A stretch of 64,000 nucleotides of DNA from Tianweitania sp. UT-5YL-CI-8 (lineage in GTDB: Bacteria > Pseudomonadota > Alphaproteobacteria > Rhizobiales > Rhizobiaceae): contig NZ_JASCRR010000001.1 in the NCBI RefSeq assembly GCF_030010215.1, forward strand, positions 496,001 through 560,000, in the 5' to 3' direction. A program made the position numbers and the translations under genes. A model generated the notes under the pieces. The model did not search any database. It was given only the letters and a program-made list of their open reading frames with translations, and was not told where the DNA came from. Positions 40,544-49,956 of the stretch are shown here, one piece after another (position 1 is the stretch's first letter; each line of letters begins with the position of its first letter).

Positions 40544-40580
40544 ACGCCGCGCCATAGCCTCGGCGAGCATTGAGAACTTA

Positions 40581-40623
40581 GGATCAAGGGGACGACGGCC
40601 AGCCCGTCGTCATCTCCTGATCT
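40581..40623 (+). other. mRNA hairpin between dctP and dctQ
   Basis: The core is GACGACGG (40591-40598) pairing with CCGTCGTC (40604-40611), extended by GATCA and TGATC outside it, followed by TTGTTT. It is a good candidate for partial termination or 3'-end protection that raises dctP expression over the membrane subunits. Confidence 0.65.
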
Positions 40624-40681
40624 TGTTTCGTGCCCGCAAGACCAAGTCTAGTAGCGGAAGTCCGACGGCCAGGAGATTTGG

Positions 40682-41272
40682 ATGTCGACCCAACCAACTT
40701 TAGGCGTGCCCATTCTCTCGCGCGTCAACACGGCCGCCCTCTATCTGGCCAGCATCGGGCTGGTGGTGATGACCGCCATCGTCGCCTGGCAGGTCTTCTG
40801 CCGCTACATTCTCAACGATTCCCCAAGCTGGACCGAACCGGGCGCCGTCATGCTGATGAGCTGGTTCATCTTTCTCGGCGCCGCTGTCGGCGTGCGCGAA
40901 AACAACCATATGGGTTTCGACGTCCTGCTCTACGTCTTGCCGCACTGGGCCAAGAAATGGCTGCGGATGATCTCCGACATCGTCATCCTGGCCTTCGGCA
41001 TCGGCATGGTCTGGTATGGCAGCAAGCTCGTCGGGCTGACTTGGAACACCACGCTTCCCGCCTTGGGCATATCCGGTGGCTGGGATTACCTGCCGGTTGT
41101 AGGGGGCGGCATTCTCGTCATGCTGTTCTCGCTGGAACGCATCGTTCTGAGGGTGAGCGGAGCGCCTATCGACGATGCGCTCGATGAATTGTTGGCGCCG
41201 GAAATCGCCGTCGAATTGGACAACGTATCAGCGGTTCGTGAAGACGCTGCCGAACAGGCCAGGAAGGGCTGA
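40682..41272 (+). CDS. dctQ: TRAP transporter small permease subunit
   Basis: Predicted 196-residue membrane protein with four transmembrane segments. The first begins TAALYLASIGLVVMTAIVAW, followed by QVFCRYILNDSPSWTEPGAVML, the DctQ signature, and VRENNHMGFDVLLYVLP. It pairs with the large DctM subunit. ATG 40682 has AGGAG upstream. The C-terminal 40 residues are acidic and cytoplasmic, longer than in many homologues. Confidence 0.92.
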   Translation: MSTQPTLGVPILSRVNTAALYLASIGLVVMTAIVAWQVFCRYILNDSPSWTEPGAVMLMSWFIFLGAAVGVRENNHMGFDVLLYVLPHWAKKWLRMISDIVILAFGIGMVWYGSKLVGLTWNTTLPALGISGGWDYLPVVGGGILVMLFSLERIVLRVSGAPIDDALDELLAPEIAVELDNVSAVREDAAEQARKG

Positions 41273-41275
41273 CCT

Positions 41276-42556
41276 ATGGAACTCTGGATCCTTTTCGGCT
41301 CGTTCACGCTGTTGATGTTGATCGGCACGCCGGTCGCGTTCTGTCTCGGCATCGCCAGTTTTGCGACCGTCGTCTATATGGGCTTGCCGCCGCTGGTCGT
41401 GTTCCAACGGCTCAACTCCGGCATGAGCGTGTTTTCGCTGCTCGCCATTCCCTTCTTCATCTATGCCGGCGACCTGATGGTGCGGGGTGGCATCGCCAGC
41501 CGAATCGTCGCCTTCGCAGCTTCGCTGGTGGGGCATGTGAGGGGCGGACTCGGGCAGGTCAACATCGTCACGGCTACCCTCTTCGGCGGCATTTCCGGCT
41601 CCGCTGTCGCGGAAGCAGCCGCCGTCGGCGGTCTCATGATCCCGCAGATGAAGGCGCGCGGCTACGGTACGGACTACGCGGTCAACGTCACATCCATGTC
41701 GGCGCTGATAGCTCTTCTTTTGCCGCCTTCGCACAACATGATCATCTATTCGATCTCGGCCGGCGGCAAGATTTCCATCGCCGACCTGTTCACGGCGGGC
41801 ATCCTGCCCGGCATCTTGCTCGCGGCATCCCTGATGGTAACAGCCTATTTCGTGGCCCGCCATCGCGGCTATCCGACCGAACCGTTTCCCGGTTTCCTGA
41901 TGGTCGCCCACCTTCTGGCGGTCGCAGTTCCAGGGCTCTTGCTGATCGCCATCATCTTCGGCGGCGTGCGGTCCGGCATCTTCACCGCCACGGAAAGCTC
42001 CTGCATCGCCGTCATCTATGCACTGCTGGTAACTGTATTCGTGTACCGCCAGCTCAACTGGAACGACTTCGTCCATGCCACAATGGGCGCGGTGCGGACG
42101 ACAGCGATGGTGCTGCTGATCATCGGCACGGCTGCGGCCTTCTCCTGGCTGATGGCGTTCCTCAAGGTTCCGACCTCTCTGGTCGCCTGGATGAACACGC
42201 TGTCGGAAAACCCCATCATCATCCTGCTTCTGCTCAACCTGATCATGCTGGTACTCGGCACCTTCATGGACATGGGACCGACGATCATCATCACCACGCC
42301 GATCTTCCTGCCGATTGCGCAGTCTTATGGCATCGACCCCGTCCATTTCGGCGTCATCATGATCCTCAACTACGGCATCGGATTGAACACGCCACCCGTC
42401 GGTGCGGTGCAATTCGTGGCCTGCGCTGTCGGCAAGATATCTGTTTGGGAAGCGATGCGCTCGATCTGGCCGTTCTATGGCGCCGGCGTCGTGGTTCTCC
42501 TCATGGTGACGTATATCCCCGCCATCTCGCTCTGGCTCCCCAGCGTGTTCAAGTAG
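41276..42556 (+). CDS. dctM: TRAP transporter large permease subunit
   Basis: Predicted 426-residue DctM with about twelve membrane segments. Family features are LLMLIGTPVAFCLGIASFA, LLAIPFFIYAGDLMVRGGI, HVRGGLGQVNIVTATLFGG and LPPSHNMIIYSISAGGKIS, with the second-repeat LVLGTFMDMGPTIIITTPIF and GLNTPPVGAVQF. It is the sodium-coupled membrane channel of the uronate importer. It starts 3 bases after dctQ and is followed by the gntR gene after 8 bases. Confidence 0.94.
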   Translation: MELWILFGSFTLLMLIGTPVAFCLGIASFATVVYMGLPPLVVFQRLNSGMSVFSLLAIPFFIYAGDLMVRGGIASRIVAFAASLVGHVRGGLGQVNIVTATLFGGISGSAVAEAAAVGGLMIPQMKARGYGTDYAVNVTSMSALIALLLPPSHNMIIYSISAGGKISIADLFTAGILPGILLAASLMVTAYFVARHRGYPTEPFPGFLMVAHLLAVAVPGLLLIAIIFGGVRSGIFTATESSCIAVIYALLVTVFVYRQLNWNDFVHATMGAVRTTAMVLLIIGTAAAFSWLMAFLKVPTSLVAWMNTLSENPIIILLLLNLIMLVLGTFMDMGPTIIITTPIFLPIAQSYGIDPVHFGVIMILNYGIGLNTPPVGAVQFVACAVGKISVWEAMRSIWPFYGAGVVVLLMVTYIPAISLWLPSVFK

Positions 42557-42564
42557 GACTGGTG

Positions 42565-43338
42565 ATGGTCGCGGATCCGGCGGAAGACCTCAAGGTCGAA
42601 CGAAAGCCCAAGCTGGCGGAGCGCCTGGTCGTAACCCTCCGTGCGCAGATCGCCGACGGTGCACTCACTCCCGGCGAAAAACTGCCGACCGAGAGCAAAA
42701 TGACGGAGACCTTCGGCGTTTCGCGAACCGTGGTCCGCGAGGCGATCGCCACTCTGGCCGCCGACGGGCTTGTCGAAGCGCGCCAGGGCATCGGCGTTTT
42801 CGTCCTGGAGAGCCAGGCACTTTCCATCGGTGCGATCAGCCACGATATCCGCAAGGTCAGCCAGGCGATCAACGTTCTGGAAGTGCGCATGGGCATCGAG
42901 ATCGAAAGTGCCGCCCTTGCCGCCCAGCGCCGCAATCCGGCCCAGGAGGCCAGCATCCGCGAAGCCTTTTTCGAATTCGAGCGGCTGCTGCATCTCGGAG
43001 AGCCAACCGGAAAAGCCGACTTCGCCTTCCACCGCGAAATCGCCTTTGCCACCAACAACCCTTTCTATGTCGAGATCCTCGACGCATTGGGGGACCGCAC
43101 GATCCCGTGTGACCGAGCGTCTCCCTGGTATTCGGTGGAGGTTCTCTCCTTCGACTATCTCAGCGGCCTGCAACGTGAACATCTGACGATTCTCGAGGCT
43201 GTTGCCGCCGGCGATCCACAGGGCGCACGTGACGCGATGCGTGCGCATCTCTCCGCCGCTCAGGATCGCTACCGTATGCGCCTGCCGGCTCCGCCGGACT
43301 TCTCCCCAGGCGCATCTTCCCCCCGCAAGACAGTTTGA
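42565..43338 (+). CDS. GntR family regulator, FCD type
   Basis: Predicted 257-residue repressor. An N-terminal winged helix (LPTESKMTETFGVSRTVVREAIATLAADGLVEARQ, near residues 40-75) leads to an all-helical FCD ligand domain in which NVLEVRMGIEIESAALAA, DFAFHREIA and REHLTILEAVAAGDPQGARDAMRAHL supply the usual metal-binding His and Asp residues. Position inside the uronate operon suggests control by a uronate or keto-acid, via the dyad at 38039-38063. ATG 42565 starts 8 bases after dctM. Confidence 0.9.
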   Translation: MVADPAEDLKVERKPKLAERLVVTLRAQIADGALTPGEKLPTESKMTETFGVSRTVVREAIATLAADGLVEARQGIGVFVLESQALSIGAISHDIRKVSQAINVLEVRMGIEIESAALAAQRRNPAQEASIREAFFEFERLLHLGEPTGKADFAFHREIAFATNNPFYVEILDALGDRTIPCDRASPWYSVEVLSFDYLSGLQREHLTILEAVAAGDPQGARDAMRAHLSAAQDRYRMRLPAPPDFSPGASSPRKTV

Positions 43339-43355
43339 ACTGCGAAAGAACCATC

Positions 43356-44189
43356 ATGTCCGATTACACTTCCCGCTACGCCATCGACCCGCAAAATGCC
43401 GCCGCCATGGGCACCGATGAACTGAGGGCGAATTTCCACATCCCCGACCTCTTCCAGCCTGGCGAAATCAGCATCACCTACACGCACTACGACCGCATGG
43501 TGGTCGGCGGCGCGACGCCCACCGATGCCGCGCTGGAACTTAAGGCGGTCAAGTCGATGGGCACCAAGTCGTTTCTCGATCGCCGCGAAATGATCGTCGT
43601 CAATGTCGGCGCTCCCGGCACAGTTACCGTCGACGGCGAAGCCTATCCGCTTGAGACCCGCGACATGCTTTATGTCGGCCTCGGCGCCGGCGAGGTGTCT
43701 TTCAGTTCCGCCGATGCGGCATCCCCGGCGAAGTTCTACATCCTAAGCGCACCGGCGCATCATGCCTATCCGACCCGCACGATCCGCATCGGCGACGCCA
43801 AGCGGCTCGACCTCGGCAGCCAGCAGACCTCGAACGAACGCTCGATCTTCCAGTTCACCAATTCGATCGAGACCTGCCAGCTCGTGGCCGGAATGACGCA
43901 GCTTGCCCCCGGCTCGGTCTGGAACACGATGCCCGCGCATGTGCATGACCGCCGCATGGAGGTTTACCTCTATTTCGATCTGGCCGACACCGCCCGCGTG
44001 TTCCACTTCCTCGGCGAACCCGATGAAACCCGTCACATCGTCATGAAGAACGAGGAAGCCGTGTTGTCGCCGCCCTGGTCGATCCATTCGGGCGCCGGCA
44101 CCTCAAACTATGCCTTCATCTGGGCCATGGCCGGCGACAATGTCGACTACACCGACGTCGATCCGGTTGCCGTCGAGGACCTACGATGA
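43356..44189 (+). CDS. kduI: 5-keto-4-deoxyuronate isomerase
   Basis: Predicted 277-residue cupin-fold isomerase, almost the length of E. coli KduI (278). It contains TRYAIDP-like SRYAIDPQNAAAMGTDELR, REMIVVNVG, and the zinc-site segment NTMPAHVHDRRMEVYLYFDL near residue 195 with HxH and the Glu. It isomerises 5-keto-4-deoxyuronate to 2,5-diketo-3-deoxygluconate in degradation of unsaturated uronates. I chose ATG 43356, with AAAGAA upstream; a TTG at 43335 overlaps the gntR stop. Confidence 0.94.
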   Translation: MSDYTSRYAIDPQNAAAMGTDELRANFHIPDLFQPGEISITYTHYDRMVVGGATPTDAALELKAVKSMGTKSFLDRREMIVVNVGAPGTVTVDGEAYPLETRDMLYVGLGAGEVSFSSADAASPAKFYILSAPAHHAYPTRTIRIGDAKRLDLGSQQTSNERSIFQFTNSIETCQLVAGMTQLAPGSVWNTMPAHVHDRRMEVYLYFDLADTARVFHFLGEPDETRHIVMKNEEAVLSPPWSIHSGAGTSNYAFIWAMAGDNVDYTDVDPVAVEDLR

Positions 44190-44950
44190 GCGCTGCATCT
44201 GCCTTCAACCTGGACGGCCGCACGGTTCTGGTGACGGGCGCCAACACCGGCATCGGTCAGGGCATATGCCTCGCCATCGGCCGGGCCGGCGGTGCTGTCA
44301 TCGGGGTTGGGCGGTCGTCTATGGAGGACACCGCGCAGAAGATGCAGGCCATAGGCGCAAGCTTCGAGGCGGTTTCCTGCGACCTCGGCGACCATAAGGC
44401 GGCGCAGGCGATGCTCGATGCGGCTTGGGAGAAAGCTGGCACTATCGACGGCATCGTCAACAATGCCGGCATCATCCGGCGCGCGGATGCGGTCGATTTC
44501 ACCGAAGAGGACTGGGACGACGTCATGGACGTCAACCTCAAGAGCCTGTTCTTCATGAGCCAGTCTTACGCGCGCAAGCTTTTCGTCGCCAATATGCCGG
44601 GTCGCATCGTCAACATCGCCTCGATGCTGTCTTTCCAGGGCGGCATTCGTGTGGCCTCATACACCGCTTCCAAGCATGGCGTCCTCGGCATCACCCGGCT
44701 TCTGGCCTGCGAGTGGGCGGCCAAGAACATCAACGTCAACGCGATAGCCCCCGGTTACATCGAGACCAACAACACTGAGGCCCTGCGTAACGATCCCGAC
44801 CGCAGTTCGGCTATCCTCGGCCGCATTCCGGCCGGTCGTTGGGGTGAAGCGTCGGATATCGGCGATGCCGCCGTGTTCCTGCTGGCTCCAGCTTCGGGCT
44901 ATGTACATGGTGCCGTGCTGCCGGTCGATGGCGGCTGGCTGGCGCGTTAG
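44186..44950 (+). CDS. kduD: 2-dehydro-3-deoxy-D-gluconate 5-dehydrogenase
   Basis: Predicted 254-residue SDR. The cofactor loop TGANTGIGQGI lies near residue 17, NNAGIIRRADAVDFTEEDWD near residue 91, catalytic Ser in NIASMLSFQGGIRV, and YTASKHG with Tyr and Lys near residue 160. NNTEALRNDPDR is a KduD hallmark. It interconverts 2,5-diketo-3-deoxygluconate and 2-keto-3-deoxygluconate. The ATG overlaps kduI by four bases. Confidence 0.94.
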   Translation: MSAASAFNLDGRTVLVTGANTGIGQGICLAIGRAGGAVIGVGRSSMEDTAQKMQAIGASFEAVSCDLGDHKAAQAMLDAAWEKAGTIDGIVNNAGIIRRADAVDFTEEDWDDVMDVNLKSLFFMSQSYARKLFVANMPGRIVNIASMLSFQGGIRVASYTASKHGVLGITRLLACEWAAKNINVNAIAPGYIETNNTEALRNDPDRSSAILGRIPAGRWGEASDIGDAAVFLLAPASGYVHGAVLPVDGGWLAR

Positions 44951-44960
44951 GAGAAGATTA

Positions 44961-45305
44961 ATGACGGAAACCAAGCTGTTCGCGACACCTGAGACCGGTG
45001 TCTGGGAACCCACGCCGGACGGCAACCGCCGCCGCATCGTACTCTACACAGACGAACTGATGATGGTGGAATTCGCTTTCGAGAAGGATGGGGTCGGCTG
45101 GCTGCATTCCCACCCCCATGTACAATCGAGCTATGTCGCCGAAGGCCGGTTCGAAGTGACCATCGACGGCACGGTCGAGACCATCGATGCCGGCGGCGCC
45201 TTCATCGTGCCGTCTGGGCTCGAACACGGGGTCAAGGCGCTGGAAGCCGGCCGGCTGGTGGACTGCTTCACCCCCCACCGCGCCGACTTTCTGAAGACCG
45301 CCTGA
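44961..45305 (+). CDS. kdgF: KdgF-like cupin, unsaturated uronate linearisation
   Basis: Predicted 114-residue cupin. The motif GWLHSHPHVQSSYVAEGRFEV near residue 46 provides metal ligands, with a second His in PSGLEHGVKAL near residue 93. KdgF proteins turn the cyclic 4,5-unsaturated uronate released by lyases into its linear keto form, the substrate of KduI. ATG 44961 follows AGGAGAAG. It ends the operon and is convergent with the Liv-type ATPase; no strong terminator is seen in the 35-base gap. Confidence 0.85.
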   Translation: MTETKLFATPETGVWEPTPDGNRRRIVLYTDELMMVEFAFEKDGVGWLHSHPHVQSSYVAEGRFEVTIDGTVETIDAGGAFIVPSGLEHGVKALEAGRLVDCFTPHRADFLKTA

Positions 45306-45340
45306 CCGCTAAAATAGCCGGTTTGGGGCTTCCGTAGCCG

Positions 45341-46023
45341 TCAAATGCCGAGATAGCGGTCTTTCACGGCGTCGTCGATGGACGCGGGCTCACCCGACCA
45401 GACCGAGCGACCGTTTTCGAGGATGACGCAGCGGTCGGCCACCGGCAGCAGTTCCGACAGGGTCTTGTCGACGAGAAGAATCGACAACCCATCGGATTTC
45501 AGCGCCCGGATAGCGCGCCAGATATCCTGGCGGATTACTGGCGCAAGTCCTTCGGTGGCCTCGTCGAGAATGAGCAGGCGCGGATTGGTCATCAGCGCGC
45601 GACCAATCGCCAGCATCTGCTGCTCGCCGCCCGAAAGCGTCTGCGAGAGTTGATTGCGCCGCTCGCTCAGGCGCGGAAACAGCTCATTCACCCGCTCCAG
45701 CGTCCAGCGGCCGGGCCGTGCCGCCGCGATCAAATTCTCATAGACCGTCAGCGCCGCAAAGCAGCGTCGGCCTTCCGGCACCAAGCCGATGCCCCAGCGC
45801 GCGATTCGGAAAGCCGGTTGGCGGGACGTCGAGGTACCAGCGAAATTGATCGTACCGCTTTTGGGTGGGTTGAGGTTGCAGATCGAGCGGATGGTCGTGC
45901 TCTTGCCCATACCGTTGCGGCCCATCAACGCCAGCACCTCGCCTTCGTCGAGCGCGAGATCGACGCCGAACAGCGCCTGGCTGGAGCCGTAATAGGTGGC
46001 GATGTCGTTGACCTCGAGCAGCA

Positions 46024-46024
<1 letters not shown>
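45341..46024 (-). CDS. livF: Branched-chain-amino-acid-type ABC transporter ATP-binding protein, LivF-like
   Basis: Predicted 227-residue ATPase. Walker A GRNGMGKST near residue 36, signature LSGGEQQMLAIGRALM near residue 130, and Walker B RLLILDEATEGLAP are complete. It begins at ATG 46024, overlapping the livG stop by one base. It is the last gene of the leftward importer operon headed by the binding protein at 48680-49816. Confidence 0.94.
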
Positions 46025-46765
<741 letters not shown>

Positions 46766-46773
<8 letters not shown>

Positions 46774-47737
46774 GGCGCGCCTTTCCGGTGACAAAGCCCA
46801 GCAATCCGCCGCGCGCAAACAGCACCACGCCAAGCAGGATCAGCCCGAGGAAGAATTGCCAGCGTTCCGTAATGCCGCCCAGCGCGTATTCGATGATGAC
46901 GTAAAGGGCAGCGCCCGCCAGCGGGCCAAACAGACGTCCCGTACCGCCTAAAATGATCAGCACGATCAGTTCACCCGACATGTGCCACGACAGCATGGAC
47001 GGACTGACGAAGCGGTTGAGATCGGCAAACAGCGCGCCTGCGAGGCCGGTCATCATCGCCGAGATGGCAAATGCGGTCAGACGGATGCGAAACGGCCTGA
47101 TACCGACGGTGGCTACGCGCACCGGGTTCTGCCGCGCCGCCTGCAGGGCGGAGCCAAAACGCGAGGCGCGGATCAGCGCGAACAGGCCGATGGACACCAG
47201 GAGCACCACGTAGCAGATCAGGAAGAAGCTCAGCGGGCGCATCGAGTTGACGCCCGGAAACTGGTTGCGGACGAGGATCGAAAGCCCGTCCTCGCCGCCA
47301 TAGGCGGGCCAAGACACCGCGAAATAATAGACCATCTGTGCGAAAGCGAGCGTGATCATGATGAAATAGACGCCGGAGGTGCGCAGGCTGATCGCGCCGA
47401 TGGCAAGGCCGGCAAGACCGGCGGTCACGGCTGCCACGAGCCAGATCACAGGCATCAGGTTGGTGCCCGACAGGCCGAAGATCAGCGGATCGCCGGAAAA
47501 GCCGTGCGTCGCCAGGATGCCGGCGGCATAGCCGCCGATACCGAAGAACGCGGCATGGCCGAAGGAGACCAGACCGCCGAGCCCCAGCGCGAGATTGAGC
47601 CCGGTGGCGGCAAGGGCAAGGATGGCGATGCGCGTGGCAAGCGTGATGTAGAAGGGCTGGCCGACGGCGTTGGCCAGCAGCGGCACCGCGAGCAGCAAGA
47701 CTGCCAGGATGAGGTTGACGACGGTTTCGCGGCTCAT
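46766..47737 (-). CDS. livM: Branched-chain-amino-acid-type ABC transporter permease, LivM-like
   Basis: Predicted 323-residue inner-membrane permease with eight to ten membrane segments. Signatures include GLNLALGLGGLVSFGHAAFFGIGGYAAGIL near residue 45, SLRTSGVYFIMITLAFAQMVYY, and the EAA-like loop TVGIRPFRIRLTAFAISAMMTGLAGAL. It pairs with LivH. It overlaps livG at its 3' end. Confidence 0.93.
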
Positions 47738-47746
47738 GTCACGATC

Positions 47747-48670
47747 TCACGCATGCGCCGGCGGAAACAGGCCGCGCGGCTTCACGGCAAGGATCAGGGC
47801 CATGACGATGTAGATCAGCATGGAAGCCAGTGCTCCGCCGATCATGCCGGCCTGCGAAGGTGGCACGAACAGCACGAAGACTTTCGGCAGCAGGAAACGG
47901 CCCATCGTGTCGATCACGCCGACCAGGAGCGCGCCGAGCAGCGCACCCTTGATCGAGCCGATGCCGCCGATGACGATGACCACGAAAGCCAGGATCAGCA
48001 CCGGCTCTCCCATGCCGACCTGCACCGACTGCAGCGCGCCAACCATGGCGCCTGCAAAGCCGGCAAGGGCCGCCCCCAACGCGAACACGACGGTGTAGAG
48101 CGTGCGGATGTCGACTCCGAGCGCGCCGATCATTTCGCGGTCGCTTTCGCCGGCTCGGATGCGGATGCCGAGTCGGGTGCGTGAGATGAGAAGATACAGC
48201 GCAAACGCCACGACAGCGCCGGCCGCGATGATGGCCAGGCGATAGAGCGGGTATTGCGTGCCGCCGGGCAGCGCGACAGCGCCCTGCAACAGCGGCGGAA
48301 TATCGAGATAGAGCGGGAACGAGCCGAACATCCAGCGCGTGCCTTCCGAAAAGATCAGGATCAGCGCGAAGGTGGCCAGCACCTGGTCGAGATGGTCTCG
48401 ATCGTAAAGCCTGCGGATGACCAGCAGTTCGACGATTGCACCCGCCGCCGCCGCGCAGGCAAGGCTGGCGATCAGGCCCAACCAGAACGAACCCGTCCAC
48501 GCCGCAACGGTCGCGCAGGCAAAGGCGCCGACCATGTAGAGCGAACCGTGGGCGAGATTGATGAGACCCATGACGCCGAAGATCAGCGTAAGCCCGGCAG
48601 CCATGAGGAACAACATGACGCCGAGCTGCAGGCCGTTTAGCAACTGCTCGAGAGCAAGTGCAAAGGTCAC
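47747..48670 (-). CDS. livH: Branched-chain-amino-acid-type ABC transporter permease, LivH-like
   Basis: Predicted 307-residue permease. It opens LEQLLNGLQLGVMLFLMAAGLTLIFGVMGLINLAHGSLYM, the classic LivH start, and contains RIRAGESDREMIGALGVDIRTLYTVVF, which couples to the ATPase, and IGGIGSIKGALLGALLVG near the C-terminus. It lies 9 bases after the binding-protein gene. Aromatic-acid importers of this class occur beside benzoate- and anthranilate-CoA ligase genes in several bacteria. Confidence 0.93.
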   Translation of the reverse strand: MTFALALEQLLNGLQLGVMLFLMAAGLTLIFGVMGLINLAHGSLYMVGAFACATVAAWTGSFWLGLIASLACAAAAGAIVELLVIRRLYDRDHLDQVLATFALILIFSEGTRWMFGSFPLYLDIPPLLQGAVALPGGTQYPLYRLAIIAAGAVVAFALYLLISRTRLGIRIRAGESDREMIGALGVDIRTLYTVVFALGAALAGFAGAMVGALQSVQVGMGEPVLILAFVVIVIGGIGSIKGALLGALLVGVIDTMGRFLLPKVFVLFVPPSQAGMIGGALASMLIYIVMALILAVKPRGLFPPAHA

Positions 48671-48679
48671 AGGGTGCCC

Positions 48680-49816
48680 TTACATCTTGCAGTCTTTGGC
48701 ATAGGCGTCGCCGTGGTCGGTGAAGATCTTTTCCACCGTCTTGTTGGTCAGCACGTCGCCTTCCTTGGTCACCTCGGTGACGTAGATATCCTGGATAGGA
48801 TGCTGGTTGGTGTTGAACTTGAAGTTGCCGCGCGGCGACTTGATGTCGGCCTTGAGCAGTTCGGCGCGGAAGGCTTCGGTGTCCTTGACGTCGGCTTTCG
48901 CGGCCGCCGACAGGATCAGCTGGGCTGCGTCATAGGCCTGCACCGCATAGAGCGACGGCAGCCTGTTGTATTCCTGCTGGAAGTCGGCGACGAACTTCTT
49001 GTTGGCTTCGTTGTCGAGGTCCTTGACCCACTGGCCTGACGCTTTGACGCCCAAGGCCGCGTCGCCGATTGCCGGCAGAACATCCTGGCTGAAGGAGAAG
49101 CCGGGTCCCATGATCGGGAGGTTCACACCCGACTGCGCATATTGCTTCATGAAGGCGATGCCCATGCCGCCGGGCAGGAAGGCGAAGACGCCGTCCGCGC
49201 CGGAAGCCCTGATCTGAGCGATTTCAGCCGCATAGTCGGTCTGGCCAACCTGAGTGTAGACTTCCGCCGCCAGTTCGCCCTTGAAATAGCGTTTGAAGCC
49301 GGTCAGCGAATCCTTGCCGGCCGGATAGTTCGGCGCCATGATGAACAGCTTCTTGTAGTCCTTATTGGCGTATTCGCCCATGGCCTCGTGAAGGTTGTCG
49401 TTCTGGTAGGCGGCATTGAAATAGAGCGGGTTGCAGTTGGCGCCTGCGAGCGCTGCGGGCGCCGCATTGGTCGAGACGTAGAACTTGCCCTGCGCCACCG
49501 CGCTCGGCGCCACGGCCATCAAAAGGTTCGACCAGACGATACCGGTCAGGATGTCTACCTGATCGCTCTGGATCATCTTGTCGGCAATCTGCACGGCCAG
49601 TTCAGGCTTCTGCCCATCGTCCTCGGTGATGACCTCGATGTCCTTGTTGCCGGACTGCTTGATGGCCAGCATGAAGCCGTCGCGAGAGTCGACGCCCAGG
49701 CCGGCGCCGCCGCCCGACAGGGTGGTGATCATGCCGATCTTGACAGGCTCTGCCATGGCAAGGCTGGATGCGCCCACGGCAAGGACGAGCGTTGCGGCGG
49801 AAAGCAGTTTCTTCAT
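48680..49816 (-). CDS. ABC transporter substrate-binding protein, Liv/aromatic-acid type
   Basis: Predicted 378-residue periplasmic protein. The signal peptide MKKLLSAATLVLAVGASSLAMA is followed by EPVKIGMITTLSGGGAGLG, a family-6 binding-protein start. Later segments include VAQGKFYVSTNAAPAALAG and LPSLYAVQAYDAAQLILSA. ATG 49816 follows GGGAG. Adjacency to the CoA ligase (140 bases) suggests anthranilate or another aromatic acid as ligand rather than leucine; that is inference. A small inverted repeat (CTCCC...GGGAG, 49891-49909) lies in the gap. Confidence 0.88.
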   Translation of the reverse strand: MKKLLSAATLVLAVGASSLAMAEPVKIGMITTLSGGGAGLGVDSRDGFMLAIKQSGNKDIEVITEDDGQKPELAVQIADKMIQSDQVDILTGIVWSNLLMAVAPSAVAQGKFYVSTNAAPAALAGANCNPLYFNAAYQNDNLHEAMGEYANKDYKKLFIMAPNYPAGKDSLTGFKRYFKGELAAEVYTQVGQTDYAAEIAQIRASGADGVFAFLPGGMGIAFMKQYAQSGVNLPIMGPGFSFSQDVLPAIGDAALGVKASGQWVKDLDNEANKKFVADFQQEYNRLPSLYAVQAYDAAQLILSAAAKADVKDTEAFRAELLKADIKSPRGNFKFNTNQHPIQDIYVTEVTKEGDVLTNKTVEKIFTDHGDAYAKDCKM

Positions 49817-49956
49817 CGTGTAGCTCCCATTTTTGTTCTTGTGACGCACCCTTCGGCAATTGCCTGCGATGTCGCCGATTGTCTTGTTACCTCCCATACT
49901 TGACGGGAGACGTCCACCGAAGCAATTGAACCTTAGAATCTGTGAACAGCTAAGGG

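Noticed and set aside
46982-48184. 400-codon plus-strand frame opposite livM/livH
   Set aside because: The permease genes on the minus strand have clear signatures, whereas the opposite product is a low-complexity His/Asp/Gln/Arg-rich sequence.
49891-49909. CTCCC...GGGAG repeat as a terminator between the CoA ligase and the binding-protein gene
   Set aside because: It is a 5-bp stem with a 9-base loop and no U-tract, too weak to call.
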